A DNA stretch of 34,767 nt from a virus: the IMG/VR virus record IMGVR_UViG_3300004180_000003, positions 1 to 34,767 of that record, one strand, 5' to 3'. The translations under genes and the position numbers were made by a program. Under the pieces are notes generated by a model, which was not told the origin of the DNA, did no database searches, and saw nothing but the letters and a program-made list of their open reading frames with translations. Positions 1 to 6,830 of the stretch are shown here, in pieces. The first letter of the stretch is position 1, and the number at the start of each line of letters is the position of its first letter.

Positions 1-81
1 TATAGGGCACCTGTGAATTTTTCAATGGGTACTTAATGTGCCCCGTGCTCAATCAGAGGCTGTCATTATGACTTCATCATC
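1..81. other. Left host flank
   Basis: DNA outside the left terminal repeat. No gene is visible. GGGCAC (5-10) and GTGCCC (38-43) could form a hairpin. The last five bases before the prophage are TCATC. Confidence 0.6.
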
Positions 82-107
82 TGTGAAGAGGCGGGATATT
101 TGGCGTA
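82..107 (+). repeat. Left terminal inverted repeat and transposase site L1
   Basis: Starts with TGTGAAG and ends with the core GATATTTGGCGT that recurs at both prophage ends. It matches the reverse complement of the right terminus at 20 of 24 positions. By analogy with the Mu attL sites it should be the outermost transposase binding and cleavage site. Confidence 0.85.
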
Positions 108-113
108 GTAGCC

Positions 114-150
114 GGAACTTGGTGGAATGACTCGGGACTTAGAGGAATAA
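114..150. repeat. Imperfect 17-bp direct repeat near the left end
   Basis: Copies at 114-130 and 134-150 agree at 13 of 17 positions (GGRACTTRGWGGAATRA) with a period of 20 bp. They lie between end sites L1 and L2 and do not resemble the transposase core. They might bind an accessory protein, or be chance. Confidence 0.35.
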
Positions 151-180
151 GGGTTGCGGGGTTTTTTGGGTAGTTTTAAA

Positions 181-200
181 ATTTGCGCGATATTTGGCGT
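181..200 (+). repeat. Transposase binding site L2
   Basis: This 20-bp copy of the end repeat (core GCGCGATATTTGGCGT) is in the same orientation as L1. The 20 bases are repeated exactly at L3, 222-241. Confidence 0.8.
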
Positions 201-221
201 GATTCAATTGGTTTTCAAATT

Positions 222-241
222 ATTTGCGCGATATTTGGCGT
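222..241 (+). repeat. Transposase binding site L3
   Basis: Exact 20-base repeat of L2, 41 bp further in, in the same orientation. Three sites at the left end match the L1-L2-L3 plan of Mu. The site lies just outside the first prophage gene. Confidence 0.8.
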
Positions 242-266
242 AAAAATAACAGGCCATTAACAGCAT

Positions 267-476
267 TTAATTAGTTTCTGCTTCAACTTCGTTTTTTGCA
301 TTGATATTGATTGTTAGATTTAGCGGACCGGATACTTGGGGCGCTTCAATCACCACATGAATATGATGCTTATCAAAAATTACCATCTCTTTATATATAG
401 ACGATCCAGGCATTGGATGGTTTGCACTTAATTTTGTAAAAATTACCCGCCCTTTGTGATTCTTGCGTCTGTCCAT
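267..476 (-). CDS. Small conserved-type protein downstream of the repressor
   Basis: A 69-residue protein, leftmost gene of the prophage, on the minus strand 18 bp downstream of the repressor gene and presumably cotranscribed with it. An AAGGAT ribosome binding site precedes its ATG. The N-terminus is basic (MDRRKNHKGR), followed by alternating hydrophobic and polar stretches suggesting a small beta-rich fold. No motif is recognised and no function is proposed. Its position suggests expression in the lysogen, so a role in immunity or host modulation is possible but unproven. Confidence 0.6.
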   Translation of the reverse strand: MDRRKNHKGRVIFTKLSANHPMPGSSIYKEMVIFDKHHIHVVIEAPQVSGPLNLTININAKNEVEAETN

Positions 477-494
477 AACGGATATTATCCTTGC

Positions 495-1067
495 CTACAT
501 TGATTTAACCAAATTCTTCAGGATTGATTGAGCGTGTGAGAACGACTCGGTATTTTCCTTCGCTTTATCACGCATTATCACTTGATAGGCAGCGCCGACG
601 GCATCTGCCATTTCCCGCGGGGTCATCGTTACGCGGTTTTTTTCGTTTTGACGGCCCACGAACAACACGCATATCTCCAACACATCAATATCGATAGGAT
701 TGGCCTCTGACGGCGTTTGCTCGCCCTGAGTATAGCTAGAATCGACAGGAACGCCTTTTGCGTCCTCTCGCACTGCCCCTCTGTCTTTATGCGCGTCAGC
801 GTCAACAGTGGAATACGTCGGGCTAGCACTGAACACCTCTAATCCCCTTGGCTTGCTGTTACGAAACATCTCGCCTTCACCTGTCAACAGCCAGTTGATA
901 TTAATCCCAGCACGCGCAAAGGCTTCAAGTGCATCAGCTCCGGGCTTCTTATTATTAATTTCATATTTTTGATACGTACTATAGGGAATGCCTAATAGCG
1001 CAGATGCTTCATCTTGCTTAAGGTTTTTGTCAGCTCGCCATAGCTTTAATTTATCTCCGATATTCAT
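495..1067 (-). CDS. Phage repressor (Cro/CI-type HTH)
   Basis: A 190-residue protein with an N-terminal helix-turn-helix of the HTH_3/XRE class at about residues 5-63; DEASALLGIPYSTYQKYE is the two-helix core and NWLLTGEGEMF the usual ending of this domain. Residues 70-120 look like a flexible linker and 125-190 a small helical C-terminal domain. No S24 peptidase Ser-Lys dyad is evident, so LexA-like self-cleavage is unlikely and induction must work otherwise, for example through the antirepressor at 10910. It diverges from the Ner and transposase operon. An operator half-site overlaps its start codon, implying autoregulation. This fills the role of Mu c. Confidence 0.85.
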   Translation of the reverse strand: MNIGDKLKLWRADKNLKQDEASALLGIPYSTYQKYEINNKKPGADALEAFARAGININWLLTGEGEMFRNSKPRGLEVFSASPTYSTVDADAHKDRGAVREDAKGVPVDSSYTQGEQTPSEANPIDIDVLEICVLFVGRQNEKNRVTMTPREMADAVGAAYQVIMRDKAKENTESFSHAQSILKNLVKSM

Positions 1068-1197
1068 GACTTAACCCAATAGTCCGGTTGAGTCATTTTA
1101 TAGAATCCGGTTGAGACACGTGACCTAACCGGATGTATTTGATTTATATATAAATTATCTAATTTCATAAAGTTCTAATATTCATCCGGTTAAGACA
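1067..1197. promoter_or_regulatory. Repressor operator cluster (TCCGGTTNAGNCA half-sites)
   Basis: Five related half-sites are visible: 1067-1079 (reverse, degenerate, overlapping the repressor start), 1083-1095 (forward), 1106-1118 (forward), 1121-1133 (reverse) and 1185-1197 (forward). The first pair and the 1106-1133 pair form dyads. A possible leftward -10 (TATAAA on the minus strand, 1098-1103) lies between the two dyads, so binding there would block repressor transcription. Assigning them to the 190-residue repressor is inference from position. Confidence 0.7.
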
Positions 1198-1203
1198 AGC
1201 TTT

Positions 1204-1281
1204 ATAGGGATTATTTACCAATAAAAATAAATCACCAAAGGGATGATTATTTTATTGACAACATTCCCTAAAGGGATTGTA
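1204..1281 (+). promoter_or_regulatory. Second operator family (AAAGGGATTATT repeats), likely Ner sites
   Basis: Three direct copies of RWAGGGATKRTW lie at 1204-1215, 1237-1248 and 1270-1281. The last is part of the palindrome ATTCCCTAAAGGGAT (1263-1277), which fills the spacer between the -35 and -10 boxes of the early promoter. They differ in sequence from the TCCGGTT family, suggesting a second regulator, most simply the Ner-like protein encoded next. Confidence 0.6.
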
Positions 1282-1283
1282 AT
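1255..1283 (+). promoter_or_regulatory. Early rightward promoter
   Basis: TTGACA at 1255-1260, a 17-bp spacer and TGTAAT at 1278-1283 make a near-consensus sigma70 promoter. It reads into the Ner-like gene (ATG 1333) and the transposition operon. Its position rules out the longer in-frame start at 1243 for Ner. Confidence 0.8.
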
Positions 1284-1332
1284 ATTCACCAGTCGGCAAT
1301 CAAGCCAGACTACAAAGACAATAGGAAAGAGT

Positions 1333-1671
1333 ATGAATACAAAAGCGCAAAAAAAAGCCAATCTTGAAGCAGAACCTGCTCAAGACTGGCATCCATCTGA
1401 CGTAATCGCTGCTTTGCATAAGTCTGGCTGGACGCTTGCTGAGCTGGGTAGACATCATGGATTAAAAAGCGGCCAAACGCTATCAAAATGCTTGACCGGT
1501 AGTTACCCCATCGCCGAAGGCCGTATTGCCGAGGCATTGGGAGTGCATCCAAAAACCATTTGGCCGAGTCGCTACTTAGATAATGGCGATACTAAACCGC
1601 GCGGTTTTCGGGCCTTAAAGTTTAACCGACTGGCGGCCCACGTCAATGTAGAAGATAGCGTCAGTCAGTAA
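1333..1671 (+). CDS. ner: Ner-like DNA-binding regulator
   Basis: A 112-residue protein. Residues about 18-70 match the Mu Ner pattern: DWHPSDVIAALHKSGWTLAE, then the recognition helix region and IAEALGVHPKTIWPSRY. The C-terminal 40 residues are longer than in Mu Ner (75 aa). The ATG at 1333 follows AGGAAAGAG and lies downstream of the early promoter; the upstream ATG at 1243 precedes the -35 box and is rejected. In Mu, Ner lowers transcription from the early and repressor promoters once lytic growth has begun. The second operator family at 1204-1281 is its likely target. Confidence 0.88.
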   Translation: MNTKAQKKANLEAEPAQDWHPSDVIAALHKSGWTLAELGRHHGLKSGQTLSKCLTGSYPIAEGRIAEALGVHPKTIWPSRYLDNGDTKPRGFRALKFNRLAAHVNVEDSVSQ

Positions 1672-1691
1672 GCATAGAAGGGATTGTTGAT

Positions 1692-4061
1692 ATGGAACAG
1701 AGTGAGATTATCAACAAGGCACTGTATGCCGATGCTGAGGAAATATCGCTGGCAATTGGGAAAAGCGTTAGGACTATTATTCGTATGGCGGACCATGATA
1801 AATGGGTGTTTTTACCAGAAAAAACCCGTAGTCGGCATCCTAAGAAGTGGTTTTTGATTAGTAAGTTGCCCATCGATATTGCTGCGAAAGTCATCCCATA
1901 CAAAGATCAACTTAGAAAGGAGTTACACAATGAGCAAAAAAGTAAAGATGTCGGTCATGCCGACAGTGCGGAAATTTCCGAACAAGCTAACTATGCACAA
2001 GATAACAGATCAGCAGATGGACGAGATTCTAGCAATGGAGCATCAGTTAACCGTCTACCAGCTGTCGTTCATGGCTCAGGCAAAGGGAAAACCAGGCGCA
2101 ATGATGCCAATGTGGCATCACCCAACTACTCAGAATTGGGCGGAAAATTACGAGCTGGAGTTTCATCAGGTGCCGGAGATGATGACGGAAACCCTATTAA
2201 TAGACCTATTGCAAGTTCGCAGACTGGCAACGCTGGGCCTGATCATAAAAGTCAGCTTACAGGGAAATCCTTGGTGGCAATTGACAGCGCGCGGCCATCT
2301 GGTGGTGACCTTGTACATGGGATACATGCAGGATTACCAGCAGGACATCGAAAATCTATAAAAACCACCGACAAACAACGCGAAATAGACGGCGCAAGGC
2401 AATACATTCTTAACTTTATTAAGCATTCAGGAAGTAAGGATGATGAAGCGGTTATTTTTATCAATCAGGGCTATAGCGCTGGCACTTTACATGCTGACTT
2501 GGTCCATGCCTATGAACATTGCAATGCTAAAGCCGCCAAGAAGGTTAAGCCATTAACTAAGCGTTCCGTAGTGCGTTGGCGCCAGTTAAAGACAAGAGAT
2601 ACCTCGTGTTTGCCGAAGAAAACCAGAGTGAAAGCCGATTGGCGGCAAGTGTGGTGGTTTCAGCTGTTTTTAAGTTGTTATCGCAAGCCGCAAAAGCCAA
2701 ATGTAACCGAAGCCTATAGGGACTTTAAAGAACTGTGGTGCGCACAAGGTTTAGTGATAGATGATTTACCCAAGTATGACGCGGTAAATCGACTGCTTAA
2801 CAAGATGCCACATATTGAGCGGGAAAAATATCGCCGTACTGGTGCAGAAATGGCAGCAATGATGTCATGCAAGCGGCGTAACTGGAATGATATGGCCAGC
2901 AATACCGTCTGGGTAGGAGATGGCCATACATTCAAGGCTAAGGTAATTAACCCTAAAAATGGTCGCGCCTTTGCCCCGGAAGTGACGGTGATTATTGATG
3001 CACGCAGTCGGTTTATTGTGGGGTGGGCATTTAGTTTATCGGAAAACGTTATTGCTGTATCAGAGGCACTTGGCAATGCCATGTTGAAGTATGGCAAACC
3101 CATTTTTTATTACTCTGACAATGGCTCTGGGCAAACCGCCAAGCAGTTGGATTGTAAGGTGGGCGGCTTGTTAGGGCGGATGGATATTAGCCATGAAACC
3201 GGCATACCAGGTAATCCACAAGGTCGCGGATTGATTGAAGGGCTTTGGGATATTACGGCAATTGCAGCGGCAAAGACCTTCCCAACCTTTCAAGGTACCG
3301 GCATGGATAGGGATACCTTACGTATTGTAACTAACAAGATTAACAGCGCTAAACGCAAAGGTGAAGTGCCGGATTTTGTCCCAGACTGGCATCGGTTTAT
3401 GGCGACTTGCGAGGAGTATTTTGACACTTATAACCATGAGCATAAGCACAGCAGTTTAGGCGGTAAAACGCCAGCGGAAGTGTACTTTGCCAACCTTAAT
3501 GATGAATGGAACCGGCCTTTAACAGAGAACGAGAAGATTAATCTGTATCGCCCATCTGAAATAAGAACGCCGCACCGAGGGGAAATAGACTGGATCAACA
3601 ACAAATATTTTCACAAAGACCTAGCTTATCTGCCAGCTAAGACCAAGGTGATGATGTCATACGATATGCACCATGCGGATTTTGTCTGGGTAAGCCACTT
3701 GAACGGGGAGTTTATTTGCAAGGCGGAATGGAATGGCAACATGGTAGATGGCTTTCCAAAAACCTTAGTTGATCAAAAAATATCTCAGCGTATTGATGGC
3801 ATTGTTAAACGTAAACAGGACGGTATGGATGCCGCCAATGCTGAACGCGGCCATGAAATCGAAGGCGAAGTATTGCAACGCATTCCGACGATACCAAAGG
3901 AAGTTATTGAGCCGTTGCAGTTTGTACCGGTGCCAGCCAAGACGGTTGAAGAGCCGCCGAAGCCGGTAGTGTTTACCAACTTTAGCAAGCAAGAACCCGA
4001 AGAGAAGACCGGTAGCTATATGGATACCGTGATGGCTCTTTACAAAAATAAGGGCCAATAA
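1692..4061 (+). CDS. A: MuA-like DDE transposase with enlarged linker
   Basis: This 789-residue protein performs strand transfer for integration and replicative transposition. Residues 1-75 form a MuA N-terminal winged-helix type domain; about 225-300 are the end-binding domains; the catalytic core carries D410 (GDGH), D476 (YSDNG) and E516 (GLIEG); the C-terminal part, about 570-789, should contact the B protein. MuA is 663 residues, and the extra length lies mainly in residues 80-223, rich in Ser, Gly, Asn and Asp with no Trp, Phe, Cys or Met. That stretch is exactly where another gene (1930-2361) is nested in the +1 frame. AAGGGAT precedes the ATG. Confidence 0.93.
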   Translation: MEQSEIINKALYADAEEISLAIGKSVRTIIRMADHDKWVFLPEKTRSRHPKKWFLISKLPIDIAAKVIPYKDQLRKELHNEQKSKDVGHADSAEISEQANYAQDNRSADGRDSSNGASVNRLPAVVHGSGKGKTRRNDANVASPNYSELGGKLRAGVSSGAGDDDGNPINRPIASSQTGNAGPDHKSQLTGKSLVAIDSARPSGGDLVHGIHAGLPAGHRKSIKTTDKQREIDGARQYILNFIKHSGSKDDEAVIFINQGYSAGTLHADLVHAYEHCNAKAAKKVKPLTKRSVVRWRQLKTRDTSCLPKKTRVKADWRQVWWFQLFLSCYRKPQKPNVTEAYRDFKELWCAQGLVIDDLPKYDAVNRLLNKMPHIEREKYRRTGAEMAAMMSCKRRNWNDMASNTVWVGDGHTFKAKVINPKNGRAFAPEVTVIIDARSRFIVGWAFSLSENVIAVSEALGNAMLKYGKPIFYYSDNGSGQTAKQLDCKVGGLLGRMDISHETGIPGNPQGRGLIEGLWDITAIAAAKTFPTFQGTGMDRDTLRIVTNKINSAKRKGEVPDFVPDWHRFMATCEEYFDTYNHEHKHSSLGGKTPAEVYFANLNDEWNRPLTENEKINLYRPSEIRTPHRGEIDWINNKYFHKDLAYLPAKTKVMMSYDMHHADFVWVSHLNGEFICKAEWNGNMVDGFPKTLVDQKISQRIDGIVKRKQDGMDAANAERGHEIEGEVLQRIPTIPKEVIEPLQFVPVPAKTVEEPPKPVVFTNFSKQEPEEKTGSYMDTVMALYKNKGQ
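1930..2361 (+). CDS. Nested overlapping gene inside transposase; putative winged-helix protein
   Basis: This 143-codon ORF lies wholly inside the transposase gene, in the +1 frame, covering transposase codons 80-223. Its ATG follows a strong ribosome binding site (AGAAAGGAG, about 1914-1922) by 7 bases. The product looks like a globular protein: four Trp, many Met and Tyr and regular hydrophobic spacing. Residues 86-130 (LLQVRRLATLGLII, then WWQLTARGH) resemble the last helix and wing of a MarR/PadR-like winged-helix domain. The transposase frame over the same bases is low-complexity, suggesting this frame is the older, constrained one. No homologue is recognised. A DNA-binding or transposition-modulating role is inference. 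Confidence 0.68.
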   Translation: MSKKVKMSVMPTVRKFPNKLTMHKITDQQMDEILAMEHQLTVYQLSFMAQAKGKPGAMMPMWHHPTTQNWAENYELEFHQVPEMMTETLLIDLLQVRRLATLGLIIKVSLQGNPWWQLTARGHLVVTLYMGYMQDYQQDIENL

Positions 4062-4077
4062 CGGCCCCTATCCCAAC

Positions 4078-4105
4078 CTGACTATTACGAGTAGTCAGAT
4101 TTTTT
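4078..4105 (+). terminator. Possible attenuator between transposase and B genes
   Basis: CTGACTA (4078-4084) pairs with TAGTCAG (4092-4098) around a 7-base loop, followed by six T (4100-4105). The stem is short, so partial termination is more likely than a full stop; it could set the A to B ratio. Confidence 0.5.
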
Positions 4106-4132
4106 ACCACCAACGAAGCAAGGATATTAACA

Positions 4133-4882
4133 ATGAAAAGCCATTTTGTAAAAACCAGTAATTACCAAGTATTTATGGTCATGCTTGATGCGGTTGAAAG
4201 TCGAGCGCCTAAAGAGGGCCGCATTATCAACGTTAACGGCGAGCCAGGCAGCGGTAAAAGCCGCACCATGGACCATGTGGGCGCGGATCGTAATGCCATT
4301 TACATCAACGGCATGCCGGGTATGACAGTGGGTTATTTGCGGGATTTGCTGGCGTATGAGTTGGGCTGCCCGGGTGGTACTCGGTTGCAGCAGCAACAGG
4401 CGATAAACCGCGCGTTTAGTGAGCGGGTGCCGATGGTGATTTTTGACGAGGCCCAACATGGCCTACATAAAAAAGCCGAATGCATTGAGTTTTTGCGCTG
4501 CACCTGTGAGCAAGTCGGCAGTGTATTGGTGTTAGTGTGTCACACCTCGGAAAAGCACCGGTTTGGTGAACATAAGCTGGCCCATATCAGTACCCGGATC
4601 AGCGCGGTGGTTGAGTTTAAGCCCGCCAATACTGCCGATGCCATGCTGTATTTGCATGAGCTGTGCGAGGTGAAGATCGACATTGGCATTGCTCAGCTGG
4701 CAGCCGCCCAATCAAAGGGGCGCTATCGCTTGCTGGCCAATGCCTGCCGTACCTTGGAAGATTTCGCCCAGTCATCGGGTAAAACAGAGTTAACCATTAA
4801 TGATGTCAAAGGCATGATGCTCTGTGAAGACGCGATGAAAGCGTTACGCAATAAGGGCTTAAGCCAAAAGGCGGGTAACTAA
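4133..4882 (+). CDS. B: MuB-like AAA+ ATPase, target-capture protein
   Basis: A 249-residue ATPase with Walker A NGEPGSGKSR at 35-44 and Walker B PMVIFDEAQ at 100-108, plus a sensor strand VLVLVCHTSEKHR near 131-143. This is the AAA_22 type typical of transposition ATPases. In Mu, B coats target DNA, stimulates A and gives target immunity. It is shorter than MuB (312 aa), mainly because it lacks the N-terminal HTH extension; shorter forms are common in B3/D3112-like phages. It follows the transposase after a possible attenuator, has AAGGAT upstream of the ATG, and its TAA overlaps the next start by one base. Confidence 0.9.
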   Translation: MKSHFVKTSNYQVFMVMLDAVESRAPKEGRIINVNGEPGSGKSRTMDHVGADRNAIYINGMPGMTVGYLRDLLAYELGCPGGTRLQQQQAINRAFSERVPMVIFDEAQHGLHKKAECIEFLRCTCEQVGSVLVLVCHTSEKHRFGEHKLAHISTRISAVVEFKPANTADAMLYLHELCEVKIDIGIAQLAAAQSKGRYRLLANACRTLEDFAQSSGKTELTINDVKGMMLCEDAMKALRNKGLSQKAGN

Positions 4883-5223
4883 TGGTTGCACGTAAAAAAC
4901 GCCCAACGCGCGGCTTACGAGCCCGCGCGTGGTGGGTCCTTAGAAAAAACAAAACGATGACGCTGACGGATATACAAAACAGCATCTGCACAGGGTCAGA
5001 AAAAAGCGCCGACAGTAACTTGCGGCGCTGGCTGAAAGCCTTGGTTAACGTGGGATTAGTGTCTTGTACCATTGTTGATGACGGCATTTTAAACAGCAAC
5101 GGCAGCAATTGTTACAAGCTGGTAAAGGATGTCGGCCCCAAGCCGCCGGTGGTACGGGACAAGGGTGGGGTAGTGTTTGACCCCAATAGCAACCAGATAC
5201 TCGACAAGGTGGGTGTTAAATGA
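4882..5223 (+). CDS. Small winged-helix-like early protein
   Basis: A 113-residue basic protein. Residues about 12-75 have a winged-helix pattern: a helix (RARAWWVLRKNK), MTLTDIQNSI, then NLRRWLKALVNVGLVSC and a hairpin. The C-terminus is a Pro- and Gly-rich tail. It starts on the last base of the B stop codon (TAATG), so it is translationally coupled to B. Such small wHTH proteins often follow B in Mu-like phages. The partner and operator are unknown. Confidence 0.7.
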   Translation: MVARKKRPTRGLRARAWWVLRKNKTMTLTDIQNSICTGSEKSADSNLRRWLKALVNVGLVSCTIVDDGILNSNGSNCYKLVKDVGPKPPVVRDKGGVVFDPNSNQILDKVGVK

Positions 5224-5522
5224 CGGAGCTATTAACAGCCTTTAAAGCCAAACGCGCCGAAATCGGCACAAAAGAACTGGCGGATGCATTAGGGATAAAA
5301 GACAGTGCGGTGCGCATGGTATGCACCGGTAATTACCCTAACCCACACAACATACTTAACCAGTTTGCCCGGCATTTTATCAACGTGGTGGCGTGTCCGT
5401 ATGCGGGCCGAACCATTGAGCGAGATGAATGCAAGCAACGCTCCAGCGGGCCGCGCCCGTTTGGTGGATCAGCAAAACTTAACTGGTGGCAAGCCTGCCA
5501 ACACTGCGAGCACAGATCATGA
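5220..5522 (+). CDS. HTH DNA-binding protein with C-terminal cysteines
   Basis: A 100-residue protein whose residues 1-45 form a helix-turn-helix (TKELADALGIKDSAVRMVCT), followed by a segment seen in early proteins of Mu-like phages: VACPYAGRTIERDEC in the middle and a WWQACQHCEH ending. The four cysteines (CP, EC, ACQHC) might bind a metal. The ATG overlaps the previous TGA by four bases (ATGA). Likely an early DNA-binding accessory protein; its exact job is unknown. Confidence 0.72.
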   Translation: MTELLTAFKAKRAEIGTKELADALGIKDSAVRMVCTGNYPNPHNILNQFARHFINVVACPYAGRTIERDECKQRSSGPRPFGGSAKLNWWQACQHCEHRS

Positions 5523-5752
5523 GCAAAGTTTTTATTATTTTGGAAGACGCCGGTACCGGGATTGATGTTAAGGGGCTTACTCAGCACCCTACCGATCACC
5601 CAGAGGCCGCAGGATTAACACCAGCCGAACAACTGGGCGAGTTTTTAAAGACTGCCGCGCAAGTTTGGCTGGAAACCCAACACATGGATACACCACGGGC
5701 GCTGGCTTATGTACAAGCGCTTGCTAACCACGATGCTAGAGGACTGCACTGA
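5519..5752 (+). CDS. Hypothetical early protein
   Basis: A 77-residue protein (MSKVFIILEDAGTG). The start at 5519 is chosen because it overlaps the previous stop as ATGA; an in-frame ATG at 5486 would lie deep in the upstream gene. A short beta strand at the N-terminus is followed by two amphipathic helices (EQLGEFLKTAAQVWLETQ and RALAYVQALANH). No function recognised. It belongs to the coupled early gene string. Confidence 0.7.
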   Translation: MSKVFIILEDAGTGIDVKGLTQHPTDHPEAAGLTPAEQLGEFLKTAAQVWLETQHMDTPRALAYVQALANHDARGLH

Positions 5753-5970
5753 TGAGCACAATCAATCATAGCGACATCCCACAAACCAATACAGCCAGTT
5801 ACTCCGCGTATTTGCTAGAAAAAATCTACAGCAAAGATGCCCACATTGAGCATTTACGCACTGAGCTAAGCCACGCCAAACAAGACCGCGATGCCGGGTG
5901 GGCGCTGGCGATTGGCCTGGTTGTTATCGTCGTCGCATTATTTGCTAAATGGCCGGGGGGCATTTTATGA
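5752..5970 (+). CDS. Small membrane protein with coiled coil
   Basis: A 72-residue protein. Residues 24-46 form a charged helix, possibly a coiled coil (KDAHIEHLRTELSHAKQDRD). Residues 48-66 are a single transmembrane segment (WALAIGLVVIVVALFAKW) near the C-terminus. It starts on the last base of the previous TGA. The topology suggests a cytoplasmic N-terminal helix anchored in the inner membrane. Function unknown. Confidence 0.68.
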   Translation: MSTINHSDIPQTNTASYSAYLLEKIYSKDAHIEHLRTELSHAKQDRDAGWALAIGLVVIVVALFAKWPGGIL

Positions 5971-6245
5971 CACCACGCTTACACATACCCAACGTGCCGT
6001 TAATGCGCGAAGCACATCAATCGGCCTTAAAAGCCATCGCGACCTTGGATGCGATGAACATCGAGATAGAAAGCATGATGATTGCTAACTATCAACCGAT
6101 TATCTGTGTAGCGCATTGCCAAAAGAACTACCAGCTGTTTGGTGCAATGGCAGGGCGAGTTGCTGACGCGGGTAGTCGCTATATGCGCCGGGATGCCATG
6201 TTGCATGGCTGCAAAATAGTCTGGACAGAGCAGGAGGTCGCATGA
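5967..6245 (+). CDS. Hypothetical early protein
   Basis: A 92-residue protein (MTPRLHIPNVPLMREAHQSA). The start at 5967 overlaps the previous stop as ATGA and has a G-rich site upstream; the in-frame ATG at 5949 would lie in the membrane-segment codons of the preceding gene. It is mostly helical with a C-terminal basic segment (GSRYMRRDAMLHGCKIVW). It resembles small accessory proteins of Mu-like early operons; no function recognised. Confidence 0.68.
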   Translation: MTPRLHIPNVPLMREAHQSALKAIATLDAMNIEIESMMIANYQPIICVAHCQKNYQLFGAMAGRVADAGSRYMRRDAMLHGCKIVWTEQEVA

Positions 6246-6388
6246 GCGTTGCTATCGAGCATTTATCACCGTTATTACTGGTACTAACAGGCGCCGCAAT
6301 TGGTTTTAGCCTAGGGGTTATCACTATGGCATTAATCATCATTAATCGACCAGATGATGAGGAGGATGAGCATGAGCGAGGCATCTGA
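6242..6388 (+). CDS. 48-residue single-pass membrane protein
   Basis: ATG at 6242 overlaps the previous TGA, with AGGAGG just upstream (6231-6236). Residues 8-35 are hydrophobic (LSPLLLVLTGAAIGFSLGVI), followed by a very acidic tail (RPDDEEDEHERG). The acidic tail codons double as the ribosome binding site of the next gene, which overlaps it by 17 bases. Function unknown; membrane location inferred. Confidence 0.62.
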   Translation: MSVAIEHLSPLLLVLTGAAIGFSLGVITMALIIINRPDDEEDEHERGI

Positions 6389-6800
6389 TTTACTTGATGA
6401 TCTGCTTACGCCGCCTAAACCAATTAACAGCCTGGAAGCCTGCGACCTATTAGGATTCCCGGCGACAAAAATCGGCATCGCTTACTTAAGTGTATTGATT
6501 ACTTACTGCCCAAGCTTTCCGGAAAAATTCAGGATTAAAGGGCAACGAGGACAAAACTTTTTTAACCGATCTGAGCTGACTGATTGGCTGGCAAGTAACA
6601 GCGTTAAACAAGCCTTAAGTGCCGCTTACAAAAAACGCAGTGGCGAGGGTGAGATCAGCCCCACCCAAGCGCTACGGCTGGCATTTTTAAAAGGTGAGTT
6701 TGCCCCACCAGACCAGCAACGGCGCAAGTCAATAAAACGCTTACATGCAAAACACTTTAACGCCAGCCCAGTTAAACGGGTAACGGTCGGCAACTTTTAA
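6372..6800 (+). CDS. Putative HTH/excisionase-like early protein
   Basis: A 142-residue protein. Of three in-frame ATGs (6354, 6366, 6372), 6372 sits six bases after GAGGAGG and is preferred. Residues about 24-80 (SLEACDLLGF, then QNFFNRSELTDWLAS) look like a MerR/AlpA-type helix-turn-helix in which a residue pair marks the second half. The rest is basic (QQRRKSIKRLHAKH), consistent with nucleic-acid binding. Role not known. Confidence 0.65.
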   Translation: MSEASDLLDDLLTPPKPINSLEACDLLGFPATKIGIAYLSVLITYCPSFPEKFRIKGQRGQNFFNRSELTDWLASNSVKQALSAAYKKRSGEGEISPTQALRLAFLKGEFAPPDQQRRKSIKRLHAKHFNASPVKRVTVGNF

Positions 6801-6830
6801 CCATTTTTTAAACAACAAAGGATAAATCAC

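Noticed and set aside
82-241. CRISPR-like array from the three left repeats
   Set aside because: Unequal spacing, only three copies, matching inverted copies at the other end, and no cas genes; they are transposase end sites.
1243-1332. N-terminal extension of the Ner-like protein from ATG 1243
   Set aside because: That start lies upstream of the -35 box of the early promoter and lacks a ribosome binding site; the ATG at 1333 has one.
1692-4061. Frameshift or assembly error in the transposase to explain the odd linker
   Set aside because: The 789-codon frame is open throughout and resumes proper end-binding domain sequence in the same frame at about residue 225, so no sequencing error is needed.
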